64,000 nt of DNA from Hymenobacter citatus (GTDB lineage: Bacteria; Bacteroidota; Bacteroidia; Cytophagales; Hymenobacteraceae). A program made the position numbers and the translations under genes. Numbering within the stretch: the stretch's first letter is position 1; the number at the start of each line of letters is the position of its first letter. Positions 1 through 7,725 of the stretch are shown here, piece by piece. Below the pieces are notes generated by a model. That model saw only the letters and a program-made list of their open reading frames with translations, was not told the DNA's origin and did no database searches. Where the stretch lies: contig NZ_JACSCY010000010.1 in the NCBI RefSeq assembly GCF_014333615.1, positions 1 to 64,000 of the forward strand. The letters are read 5' to 3'.

Positions 1-30
1 AAGGTCCTTCGCTCCGCTCAGGATGACAGC
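1..30. repeat. Right arm of a dispersed inverted repeat
   Basis: These 30 bases match the right arm of the palindromes at 877-992, 23663-23764, 38648-38757 and 40625-40731 (core AAGGTCCTTCGC, then CTCAGGATGACAG). The left arm would lie before the window. It sits just downstream of aroE, as the other copies sit at gene ends. Confidence 0.75.
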
Positions 31-40
31 ACTTTTTTAA

Positions 41-102
41 CTCACCATCTCACCACTTCACTATCTCACCATTTCACAACTTCACCATCTCACCACTTCA
101 CC
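41..102. repeat. Short imperfect tandem repeat
   Basis: A pyrimidine/adenine-rich stretch made of imperfect copies of a 20-base unit beginning CTCACCATCT. Two copies, at 41-60 and 81-100, are nearly identical. It abuts and slightly overlaps the 3' end of aroE. No function is apparent. Confidence 0.6.
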
Positions 103-838
103 TATTCCAAATCTCCCAGGCAGCTTCAGCTTGCAAGCAGAGCATTTCGAAGCCGTTGAGGACGCGGGCACCGGCGGCGAGGCCGTGTTGCATAAACTTC
201 GTTTCGGCGGGGTTGTAGATGAGGTCGAAGAGGTAGTGCTGGGGCGTGAGAGCATGGTAGGGCAGTAGCGGGCAGTCGTCCACGTTGGGGAAAGTACCCA
301 AGGGCGTGGCGTTGATAATGAGCGGATGTGCCGCTACCAGCTCAGGCGTGAGGTCGTCGTAGGTGAGTCCGTGCGCCAGCGGATTGCGTGATACCAACCA
401 ATAGCCGATGCCCAGGTCGCGCAGGGCTACCTCCACAGCTTTAGAGGCGCCACCGGTTCCCAGCACCAGGGCGCGGTCGGGTGTGTCGCGGCGGGGGTAG
501 AAGCGCCGTAGCGACTCTTGAAAGCCCGTGACATCGGTATTGTGGCCCACACGGCGACCATCGGCCGTAAACTCCACCACGTTCACGGCCCCTACCCTAG
601 CTGCCGATGAAGCCAGCTCGTCGAGAAAAGGCCAGATCTGCTCCTTGTACGGAATCGTAACGTTGAGGCCCGCCAAGTGTGGATGCGCCGCCAGCAACTG
701 CGCCAGATCGGCGGCCTGAGGCAGCTCAAACAACTCGTACTGATGGTCTTCGAGGCCCAGGTTGTGAAACTTTTGGGTGAAGTAGGTCTGCGAAAACGAG
801 TGTTTCAGCGTGCGGCCAATCAATCCAAACTCTCTCAT
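98..838 (-). CDS. aroE: Shikimate dehydrogenase
   Basis: It reduces 3-dehydroshikimate to shikimate with NADPH in the cytoplasmic aromatic amino acid pathway. The 246-residue protein shows the family motifs in order: KHSFSQ (residues 12-17, shikimate-binding serines), NVTIPYK with the catalytic Lys65, HNTD with the catalytic Asp102, the Rossmann glycine loop GTGGAS (127-132) and NATPLGTFP near residue 177. The length is slightly short for AroE (usually about 270), but all key residues are present. The start is ATG. A dispersed inverted repeat separates it from the upstream DedA gene, so it may be transcribed apart from it. Confidence 0.96.
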   Translation of the reverse strand: MREFGLIGRTLKHSFSQTYFTQKFHNLGLEDHQYELFELPQAADLAQLLAAHPHLAGLNVTIPYKEQIWPFLDELASSAARVGAVNVVEFTADGRRVGHNTDVTGFQESLRRFYPRRDTPDRALVLGTGGASKAVEVALRDLGIGYWLVSRNPLAHGLTYDDLTPELVAAHPLIINATPLGTFPNVDDCPLLPYHALTPQHYLFDLIYNPAETKFMQHGLAAGARVLNGFEMLCLQAEAAWEIWNR

Positions 839-876
839 TGTGAGTTGCGGGTTATCAGTTGTGAGTTGTCAGTGAA

Positions 877-992
877 ATACGGCTGTCATCCTGAGCTTGC
901 GAAGGACCTTCTGCCAGTTAAACGAGTCGTTGCTACGATGGTCGTTCTCACGTGATAAGGTCCTTCGCAAGCTCAGGATGACAGCCGTATTT
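877..992. repeat. Dispersed inverted repeat, GTCATCCTGAGC family
   Basis: A palindrome with about 36 bp of matching arms (875-910 and 957-992) around a central 46 bases that contain CGAGTCGTT. The same arm core and centre recur at 23663, 38648 and 40625. It lies between the DedA stop and the aroE start, where it could end the DedA transcript. Confidence 0.85.
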
Positions 993-1017
993 TCTTATGT
1001 GCAACCAGCCCCTTAAG

Positions 1018-1668
1018 CTATACGGCCGACTTCTGGCCGCGTGACCGGAAGAACTCGAATACCGCCGGCAAAATAGACAGCACAATAATGGCTACTACTA
1101 CCAGCGAAAAGTTCTTCTGCACGATGGGCACTTGCCCAAACAAGAAACCCACGCCTACCAGCAAAATCACCCACAGAATACCGCCAATAACATTGTAGGC
1201 CAGGAACCGGGCGTAGCTCATGGTGCCCATGCCCGCCACAAAGGGCGCAAACGTGCGAATGATAGGAATGAAGCGGGCCAGAATCAGCGTCTTAGCACCG
1301 TGTTTCACATAGAACTCCTGCGTTTTCAGTAGGTGTTCTCGTTTCAAAAAGCGGGATTTATCCGTAAACACCCGCGGCCCCAGGTAGTCGCCGATGTGGT
1401 AGTTGAGCGTGTCGCCTAGCACCGCCGCGGCAATTAGCAGCACCATGAGCACGGCCACGTTCAGCGGGCTGCCATCCAGCGCGGCCAGCGAGCCGGCCGC
1501 AAACAGCAGGGAGTCGCCGGGCAGGAAGGGTAGCACCACCACGCCCGTTTCCACGAAAATAATCAGGAACAGGATAGCATAGGTCCACGTGCCGTAGTCG
1601 GCAATGATGGCGGTGAGGTGCTTGTCGAGGTGCAGAACGAAGTCCAGCGCTTGGTGTAGGATTTCCAT
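1018..1668 (-). CDS. DedA family membrane protein
   Basis: A DedA/SNARE-associated-family inner membrane protein. Characterised members act in lipid (undecaprenyl phosphate or phospholipid) flipping and envelope homeostasis; the substrate here is unknown. The 216-residue protein has several hydrophobic segments, the FLPGDSLLF motif near the first membrane segments, GDTLNYHIGDYLG, and the conserved block with ARFIPIIRTFAP followed by GGILW. The start is the ATG at 1668; the frame stays open to a GTG at 1698, but the protein beginning MEILHQ fits the family better. A partial palindrome lies just upstream at 1707-1769. Confidence 0.93.
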   Translation of the reverse strand: MEILHQALDFVLHLDKHLTAIIADYGTWTYAILFLIIFVETGVVVLPFLPGDSLLFAAGSLAALDGSPLNVAVLMVLLIAAAVLGDTLNYHIGDYLGPRVFTDKSRFLKREHLLKTQEFYVKHGAKTLILARFIPIIRTFAPFVAGMGTMSYARFLAYNVIGGILWVILLVGVGFLFGQVPIVQKNFSLVVVAIIVLSILPAVFEFFRSRGQKSAV

Positions 1669-1706
1669 GAAGCGGGGTTTAGACCACAAAGAAAGCACGT
1701 GCAGCC

Positions 1707-1769
1707 GTCATTCCGAGTGAAGCCAAAAATCCGGCAAGTTTTCGCTGTCAGATTTTCGGCTTCACTGAC
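1707..1769. repeat. Imperfect inverted repeat between two genes
   Basis: The arms GTGAAGCC..AAATC and GATTTT.GGCTTCAC face each other across about 17 bases. The outer GTCATTCC resembles the ends of the dispersed palindromes. It lies between the sugar dehydrogenase stop (1778) and the DedA start, and may act as the terminator of the sugar dehydrogenase gene. Confidence 0.55.
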
Positions 1770-1777
1770 TACCAATT

Positions 1778-3145
1778 CTATAGTTTGGCTACTCCCCGCG
1801 CCTCAGCCGAGGTAGCGGCCACACGCCATACTTTATTGCCGGCATCGTCGGTTACCAGCATCGAGCCATCGGGCATCACCGTCACGCCCACCGGCCGGCC
1901 ATACGCGTCGTCGCCGTTGCCTACCAGGAAACCCGTCACAAAATCTTCGAACTTACCCGTAGGCTTACCGCCTTCAAACGGCACAAACACCACTTTATAC
2001 CCCGAGAAGGTAGAGCGGTTCCACGAGCCATGCTGCCCGATGAAAGCGCCGTTCTGATAGCGCGCCGGAAAGGCTTGCTGATCGTAGAACGCGAGGCCCA
2101 GCGAAGCCGTGTGCGGACCCAGCGGCACTTCGGGCATAATGGCTTTCTTCACCAGATCGGGCCGCTCGTCTTTGCGGCGCGGGTCCACGTTCTGACCATA
2201 ATACGAGTAGGGCCAGCCATAGAAGCCGCCTTCCTGCACGCTGGTCAGGTAGTCGGGCACCAGCTCATCGCCTAGCTCGTCGCGCTCGTTCACGGCGGTC
2301 CAGAGCTTGCCGGAGGTTGGCTGCCAATCCATGCCCACGGGGTTACGCAAGCCGCTGGCATATACCTTCTCGCCGGAGCCGTCGGGGTTGATTTGCAGAA
2401 TGTTGGCGCGGCGCTCCTCGTTTTCAGGTCCGTGCTCCATCACGTTGGAGCCCGAGCCTACCGTCACGTAAATCTTGGAGCCATCGGGCGAGGCTAGCAG
2501 GTTGCGCGTCCAGTGGTTGTTATAGCCGCCTTTAGGTAGGCTCAGGATTTTCTGCCCCTGCCCGGTAATCTTGGTTTGACCCGGCTTATAGGCATAGCGT
2601 ACTACGCCGTCGGTATTGGCTACATAGAAATTATCGTCCAGCACCAACATCCCGAAAGGCTGGTTTAGGTCACTCAAAAACGTTTCGCGCACATCAGGCT
2701 TCCCGTCTTTGTTGGTGTCGCGCAGCAGCGTGATGCGGTTGGCGCTGGTAGCCTGCAACGATTTGGAGGGGTCCAGGTCCAGCGCGGCCGTTACCTTCTT
2801 TTTGATGGTCTTGTTGGGCACTGTATTGGCTTCGGCTACCAGCACGTCGCCGTTGGGTAGCACATAGGCCCAGCGCGGGCTGTCAAAATTGCCGGCATAC
2901 TCAGTGATGGTGAAGCCCGCGGGCACCACCGGCGTTTTGCCAGCCGGCCAGCCAATCACCTTCACGCGGTGCGTCACCGACTCCGTTTTGTAGGGGGCCG
3001 GCAGTTTCAGAGGCTGCACGGCAGTGGCTACCGTATCGGTGGGGGTAGTAGCCTGGGCTTCCTGCTTTTCTTCTTTCGAAGGGCCGCTGCACGCGCCTGC
3101 TAACAGCAAAGAAGTCAGGAATATAGAAAGATGTTGACGATTCAT
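1778..3145 (-). CDS. PQQ-dependent sugar dehydrogenase-like lipoprotein (sorbosone dehydrogenase type)
   Basis: A predicted six-bladed beta-propeller oxidoreductase of the soluble glucose/L-sorbosone dehydrogenase superfamily, probably oxidising a sugar or aldose outside the inner membrane. The 455 residues begin with a lipoprotein signal (hydrophobic segment, LAGAC lipobox with Cys19). Propeller motifs follow: NGDVLVAEA, LNQPFGML, NHWTRNLLASPDG, GLRNPVGMDW, GGFYGWPYSYYG and HTASLGLAFY. These are typical of the family, but PQQ and calcium ligands cannot be confirmed by eye. The start is ATG. The substrate is unknown; many Bacteroidota carry several such lipoproteins. Confidence 0.85.
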   Translation of the reverse strand: MNRQHLSIFLTSLLLAGACSGPSKEEKQEAQATTPTDTVATAVQPLKLPAPYKTESVTHRVKVIGWPAGKTPVVPAGFTITEYAGNFDSPRWAYVLPNGDVLVAEANTVPNKTIKKKVTAALDLDPSKSLQATSANRITLLRDTNKDGKPDVRETFLSDLNQPFGMLVLDDNFYVANTDGVVRYAYKPGQTKITGQGQKILSLPKGGYNNHWTRNLLASPDGSKIYVTVGSGSNVMEHGPENEERRANILQINPDGSGEKVYASGLRNPVGMDWQPTSGKLWTAVNERDELGDELVPDYLTSVQEGGFYGWPYSYYGQNVDPRRKDERPDLVKKAIMPEVPLGPHTASLGLAFYDQQAFPARYQNGAFIGQHGSWNRSTFSGYKVVFVPFEGGKPTGKFEDFVTGFLVGNGDDAYGRPVGVTVMPDGSMLVTDDAGNKVWRVAATSAEARGVAKL

Positions 3146-3231
3146 GATGGGTAATACAAAATGGATATTCGCTTACGCATCAGCCTCAAGCAATGTTCCT
3201 ACCCCTGAAAGAAGAATAGGTAAGAAAAACA

Positions 3232-3330
3232 GAACGTCCTTTCGAGCTTGTCGAGAAATCTCGCGTGCTGATGTGAGATTGTATTCACCATCAGCGCACG
3301 AGATTTCTCGACAAGCTCGAAAGGACGTTC
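3232..3330. repeat. Dispersed inverted repeat, GAACGTCCTTTCGA family
   Basis: Arms of about 42 bp (3232-3273 and 3289-3330) match except for two or three bases in the inner part. The arms carry GAGAAATCTCGCGTGC, also found in the element at 60445. It lies between the synthase stop (3354) and the sugar dehydrogenase start (3145), both on the minus strand. Confidence 0.85.
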
Positions 3331-3353
3331 CTTCTTATGCGAAACGCTAGAAA

Positions 3354-4184
3354 CTACCCGCGCGGCATGGAAGTACCAGGACGACCGGTAGGCTTGGCCG
3401 GCTTAAACATCTCATCCACGTTGTCCATGTCGAGGAAGTGCGTGAACGTGTCGCCGCGCAGGCCCAGACGGATGGTTTCCAAGCTCACAATTTCGTTGGG
3501 AGCGATGTTGCCCAGGTTCACGTTGGCGCCCAGCAGCTTGATAAACCATACCTGCTGCGCCTTCTGTGGGGCCTCCCACAGGATTTTCTCTACCGGCACT
3601 TTGGTCAGGATTTCTTCTACCAGACCCGAGCGCACCTCCCCGGTGCTCCGGAACAAGCCCACGTTGCCAGCCTCGCGAGCTTCGCCGATTACTTTGATGG
3701 AACCAGCTTCCAGCTCAGTTTGCATCTGCGAAATCCACTTGTAGGGCGGAATAATCTTCTCTGCGTCCTTGGAACCCACCTCCGATAGCACCTTCACCTC
3801 TTTCGACAGCGTGCGAATGTATTCGCATTTCTGATCGTGAGGCATGTCCAGCGAGCCATCCGATACCTCGGCGTACTCCATATCGAACTCGCTCAACAAT
3901 CGCCGGTAGTCGTCGAACTGGTTGCGAATGATAAATGCCTCGAACAACGTGCCACCGAAATACACCGGGATGCCCGCTTCTTTGTACACGGCCAGCTTAC
4001 GCTTCAGGTTGGGCGTCACAAAAGACGTGGCCCAGCCTAGCTTCACAATATCGGTATACGGCGCGCCTACTTCCAGAAAGTCTTCCGTTTCGCGTACGCT
4101 CAGGCCTTTGTCCATCACCATGGTATAGCCTTGCTCACGGGGTTTCTGGGTGCGTTCGGGAAGTTGATCGAGGTGGTAATTCAT
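3354..4184 (-). CDS. Phosphosulfolactate synthase (ComA family)
   Basis: A homologue of ComA, a TIM-barrel enzyme that adds sulfite to phosphoenolpyruvate to make (2R)-phospho-3-sulfolactate. In methanogens this is the first step of coenzyme M synthesis. The 276-residue protein has family features such as GYTMVMDKGL, DIVKLGWATS, GIPVYFGGTLFE, EVSDGSLDM, SEVGSKD and LWEAPQK with QVWFIKLLG. No other coenzyme M genes are nearby. In Bacteroidota the likely use is supply of sulfolactate, and possibly cysteate, for sulfonolipids; that is inference. The C-terminal tail (KPTGRPGTSMPRG) is low in complexity. The start is ATG. Confidence 0.9.
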   Translation of the reverse strand: MNYHLDQLPERTQKPREQGYTMVMDKGLSVRETEDFLEVGAPYTDIVKLGWATSFVTPNLKRKLAVYKEAGIPVYFGGTLFEAFIIRNQFDDYRRLLSEFDMEYAEVSDGSLDMPHDQKCEYIRTLSKEVKVLSEVGSKDAEKIIPPYKWISQMQTELEAGSIKVIGEAREAGNVGLFRSTGEVRSGLVEEILTKVPVEKILWEAPQKAQQVWFIKLLGANVNLGNIAPNEIVSLETIRLGLRGDTFTHFLDMDNVDEMFKPAKPTGRPGTSMPRG

Positions 4185-4242
4185 ATGAGGGTCTTGGGAG
4201 CTTAGGGGATTAGGGTCTTGGTTTGCGCACCAGCGACTACCC

Positions 4243-4273
4243 CGAAAAAAGAACGGGCGTAAAAGTACGCCCG
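4243..4273 (-). terminator. Rho-independent terminator of the TPR gene
   Basis: Read on the minus strand, the hairpin CGGGCGTA / TACGCCCG (4266-4273 and 4254-4261) is followed by a T-rich tract ending in TTTTTT. It lies about 100 bases after the TPR-protein stop and before the next gene on that strand. Confidence 0.75.
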
Positions 4274-4372
4274 AATTTTATAAGTAGATGTGAGGAAATT
4301 GGAAGCAGAGAGACTGAGGAACCGGGTTGATGTTGAAAACCAATTGTTAAACGTCAACCCAGTCCTTATCAT

Positions 4373-5776
4373 CTATTTCCGGTACTGATCAATCAGGCGG
4401 GCCAGGGCACGCTGCGACTCCAGCTCCGGGAAGTAATCAAACAGTAGCCGATGCTTACTGAAATCCAGCGTGAGGGCGTTTTCCAGCACCTCGTATGCCT
4501 CGCGGTAGCGCCCGGCGGCCAGCAGGTAGGCGCACAGGCGGTAGTATAGCTCCGCCTCGGCGGGCTGCACCTCCACAGCGTTGCGCATCAGGTCGATGGC
4601 CCCATCAAAATTGCCCTGCTCATAGAGGATGATACTCCAGTTCAGCCAGCCTTCCTTGTTGTCGGGGGCTACCTGCGTGGCGCGGTCGTAGGCTTCTACC
4701 GCCGACACTACGTTGCCTAGCTGATATTCTGCTGCGGCCAACGCCAGCCAATATTCTACGCTTTCATCATACAACGCCGTGGCTTTGCGAAAGAAATGGA
4801 TGGCCTCCATCCACCGCTCCTGCGCATTCAGCACAATGCCGATGCCAAACCACGCCTCGTCCATCTCCGGGTTAATATCAATGGAACGCTGATAGTTACG
4901 GCGAGCTTCGGCCCAGTTTTCCAGCTTTTCGTAGCACTCCCCGATATTACACAAGGCCTCAGCCGTGGGCTGATCTTTCTCGTAGCTCAACGTGAATTCT
5001 TCAATAGCTTCCTGGTATTTCTCCTGGCTCACATAAGTGCTGGCCAGGTAGCCGTGAGCATCATAGAATTTGTTGTCGATGAGAATCGCGTACTCAAACG
5101 CGCTAACCGCTTTCTCGTAGTCGCCCAGGCGGTAGTAGGCCTGCCCCAGGTTGTACCAGGCAATGGCAGAGTAGGGGTCTTCGTCGGTGAAGCGGCGGAA
5201 GAATTCCAGATTGGCTTCCAGCCGTTCGCTCACTTCCAGGCAATACAGCAGTTCCTGCACAGCCACATCATTGTCCGCATTCAGGCGAAGGCTCTGCTTG
5301 TAGTACTTGGCAGCACTTTTGTATTTCTGCCAGCTCTGATACGCCAGCCCCAGATTGAAAAAGATGTCGTCGCGGTCAGGCGCGCGCTCCACAGCGCCCA
5401 GAAAAAACTCCACAGCCGTCGAGAAGTCGCCGCGCTGGGTAGCGATAATGCCACGCGTTACGGCCACGTCGGGGTTGTCAGGGTCGAGTAGGGCTACGGC
5501 TTCTATTTGGGTAGCCGCTTCGGTATACTCGCCCTTCATAGCCAGCACCTGCGCCCGGTCAATCAACAGCTCCGTGCTAAATGGATATTGTGCAATGGCG
5601 GCTTCGCAAGCCTGCAAGGCTTTGGCGTACTGAGTGTTCGTGGTATAGTGGTCGATGATATTCTCGAACTCGGCCAAATCAAAAAAGGCGGACTCATTGC
5701 TGGCCATCATCTGTTCAAAACGGCGTACGGTAGCCTGCACTTCGTCCCGCTCCTCAAAATTCTCGTTCATTCTCAT
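4373..5776 (-). CDS. Tetratricopeptide repeat protein
   Basis: A 467-residue protein built almost entirely of TPR helical pairs from about residue 25 to the C-terminus. Characteristic lines include ALQACEAAIAQYP, YTEAATQIEAVALLDPDNPD, FFNLGLAYQSWQKYKSAAKYY, AWYNLGQAYYRLGDYEKAV and YLLAAGRYREAYEVL. No signal peptide or membrane segment is seen, so it is probably a cytoplasmic scaffold. It follows the exopolysaccharide genes on the same strand, 81 bases after the epimerase gene, so co-transcription is possible, but no role in polysaccharide export is shown. The start is the first ATG (5776); a second ATG two codons later (5770) is equally plausible. Confidence 0.9.
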   Translation of the reverse strand: MRMNENFEERDEVQATVRRFEQMMASNESAFFDLAEFENIIDHYTTNTQYAKALQACEAAIAQYPFSTELLIDRAQVLAMKGEYTEAATQIEAVALLDPDNPDVAVTRGIIATQRGDFSTAVEFFLGAVERAPDRDDIFFNLGLAYQSWQKYKSAAKYYKQSLRLNADNDVAVQELLYCLEVSERLEANLEFFRRFTDEDPYSAIAWYNLGQAYYRLGDYEKAVSAFEYAILIDNKFYDAHGYLASTYVSQEKYQEAIEEFTLSYEKDQPTAEALCNIGECYEKLENWAEARRNYQRSIDINPEMDEAWFGIGIVLNAQERWMEAIHFFRKATALYDESVEYWLALAAAEYQLGNVVSAVEAYDRATQVAPDNKEGWLNWSIILYEQGNFDGAIDLMRNAVEVQPAEAELYYRLCAYLLAAGRYREAYEVLENALTLDFSKHRLLFDYFPELESQRALARLIDQYRK

Positions 5777-5857
5777 ACTGCAAAAAGCAAAGGACCGTCA
5801 AAAAGGCAGACTCTGCCGACTATGGTAGGGTAGGCCACTAGTATGACACTACGGTTT

Positions 5858-6874
5858 CTAAGATACAACAACCGCACCGGATGCCGGCAAGTTCTGTTGC
5901 AGGCCTGCGCAGCACCAGGCAATGGTTTCAGCCAGCGGCCGGAAGGCTATACCTGTGGCCTGTTGCACCTTTTTGGTGCGGTAGGTAGTGGCACGGCGGC
6001 CGGCGCGGGCCGTGTCTTTAGTGATAAGCGGCCGTGCTCCCGTTACCACGGAGCGTACATGCTCCAACCGCCAGATTGCCTCGGCGGCCCACTCCGGTAC
6101 TTGTAGGGTAGGCGGCTTCTTTTGAAAATACCGCGCCGCCTCCGCCAGAAATTCACGCAGGGGCATGGCTCCCCCGTTCAGCACGTAGCGCTGGCCCGTC
6201 AGGCTGGTTTCGAAAGCCAGATGCAGCATCATGACCACTACATCACGCACATCCACTAGGTTGATACTGCCAGCCGTGTAAAAAGCGTGCTGCTGGTAGG
6301 CATAGCGAAACAAGCGGGTGCTGCTCCGGTCCCAGTCGGCCGGTCCCAATATCACGGAGGGATTTACTATCACAGCATGTAGCCCTTCGGCTACGCCACG
6401 CCATACTTCCAGCTCAGCCAGATATTTCGATGTAGCGTAGGCCGGGTGTTCAGCGCCCAGATCCCACTTTGCAGTTTCGTCCAGCGTCAGCGGGGCAGCG
6501 GGTGCTTCCGGCGTTGCAGCTGCGCCGCCCAGCGCCGCCACCGACGACACGTGGCACAGCCGTACACCGGGGTATTGCAGGCAAGCGTCTACTACGGCCG
6601 CCGTTCCTTCTACATTCACCTGGAGCAGAGCCGTTTCATCCTGAGGAGCATAGGAAACCAACCCCGCGCAGTGAAACACGTGCGTGACATCGGCAAGAGA
6701 GGCATGCAGCAAGTCCGCGTCCCGGATGTCGCCCTGTACCCACTCCACTTGCTGGGCTACCACACCAGCCGGAATAGTTTGTCTATATAAAGCTCGTACC
6801 GCGTGCCCACGCGTCACCAGCGCATCAATCAGGAAACTGCCCAGCAGGCCGCTACCACCGGTGACGAAAATCAT
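5858..6874 (-). CDS. NAD(P)-dependent epimerase/dehydratase (extended SDR)
   Basis: A 338-residue extended short-chain dehydrogenase with an N-terminal Rossmann motif GGSGLLG (residues 6-12), a serine pair at 110-111 and the active-site YxxxK (Tyr146, Lys150). It most resembles the dihydroflavonol-reductase/3-beta-HSD-like branch; the substrate cannot be read from the sequence. Its place just after the polysaccharide kinase and phosphatase genes suggests sugar-nucleotide or polyketide/lipid modification, but this is weak. The start is ATG. Confidence 0.88.
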   Translation of the reverse strand: MIFVTGGSGLLGSFLIDALVTRGHAVRALYRQTIPAGVVAQQVEWVQGDIRDADLLHASLADVTHVFHCAGLVSYAPQDETALLQVNVEGTAAVVDACLQYPGVRLCHVSSVAALGGAAATPEAPAAPLTLDETAKWDLGAEHPAYATSKYLAELEVWRGVAEGLHAVIVNPSVILGPADWDRSSTRLFRYAYQQHAFYTAGSINLVDVRDVVVMMLHLAFETSLTGQRYVLNGGAMPLREFLAEAARYFQKKPPTLQVPEWAAEAIWRLEHVRSVVTGARPLITKDTARAGRRATTYRTKKVQQATGIAFRPLAETIAWCCAGLQQNLPASGAVVVS

Positions 6875-6947
6875 ACGAAAGAAGTAAGCGTAAAGAAGGC
6901 GGACCGTCCGTAATCGAATATAGGAAAATTTGCGGGTCCGCAGCCGC

Positions 6948-7712
6948 TTACAGGCTGTTATTCAGCAAAGGCAATTCCAGCGCCTTCCGCAGATAGCTGG
7001 TCGTGAGCACCTTATTACGCAAGGTAGCGGTATGCTTTACGTTGTGCGCATCGGTACCCAGCATATCTACCAAGCCTGCATCAATTAACTTTTCGGCTAC
7101 GCGCTGCGCTCCTGATGAGTAGTAACCTGCCAAGGAATTCAGGTTGACCTGCAACAGCACGCCACTTTCACGGATGCGTTCCAGTTCTTCAAACCGCCCG
7201 TAGAGGTAGGTATAGCGCTCAGGATGCGCCAACACCGGCTGGTAGCCTGCTGCCCGTAGATTAAATACAGTTTCAGCCAGGTTGAAAGGCTCGTTGATGT
7301 AGGAGGTTTCGAAGAGTAGGTAGTGCCGGTCGCCACCAAAGGTTAGCAGCTCCTCGTTCGTTTCCAGCTTCCGTCCAAACCACTCGTCCAGGTAATATTC
7401 GGCGGCGCATTCTAGCTCTATGCCCGTAATGCCCGCTGCCGAAGCGGCTGTTTGTAACTGTGCCAGTGCGCCCTTAATAGTAGCGGGCGTATTCCGAAAG
7501 AAATCCCCCATCACGTGGGGCGTCATAATGAGCTTGCGGTAGCCTAAACCTTGCAGTTCGCGCAGCAGCTCTACCGAATGCTCCACCGTGGCCGCTCCAT
7601 CATCAATACCTGGCAATAAATGCGAGTGCATGTCTACCACCAGCTCCTGCAACGAAGCGGGAGCCGCAGCCGGCGCCATACTACCAAATATTCTTTGCAG
7701 AAAAGAAGCCAT
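6948..7712 (-). CDS. PHP-type protein-tyrosine phosphatase (CpsB/YwqE-like)
   Basis: A manganese-dependent PHP-domain phosphatase that removes phosphate from the tyrosine-rich tail of the partner kinase in capsule or exopolysaccharide synthesis. Of 254 residues, the metal-binding motifs are visible: DMHSHLLPGIDDG (HxH at 29-31), TPH (His66), LAHPERY in the middle and GTDAHN near the C-terminus. It begins 13 bases after the stop of the tyrosine kinase gene, which fits a kinase-phosphatase pair in one operon. The start is ATG. Confidence 0.93.
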   Translation of the reverse strand: MASFLQRIFGSMAPAAAPASLQELVVDMHSHLLPGIDDGAATVEHSVELLRELQGLGYRKLIMTPHVMGDFFRNTPATIKGALAQLQTAASAAGITGIELECAAEYYLDEWFGRKLETNEELLTFGGDRHYLLFETSYINEPFNLAETVFNLRAAGYQPVLAHPERYTYLYGRFEELERIRESGVLLQVNLNSLAGYYSSGAQRVAEKLIDAGLVDMLGTDAHNVKHTATLRNKVLTTSYLRKALELPLLNNSL

Positions 7713-7725
7713 TCCGTATTAAAAG

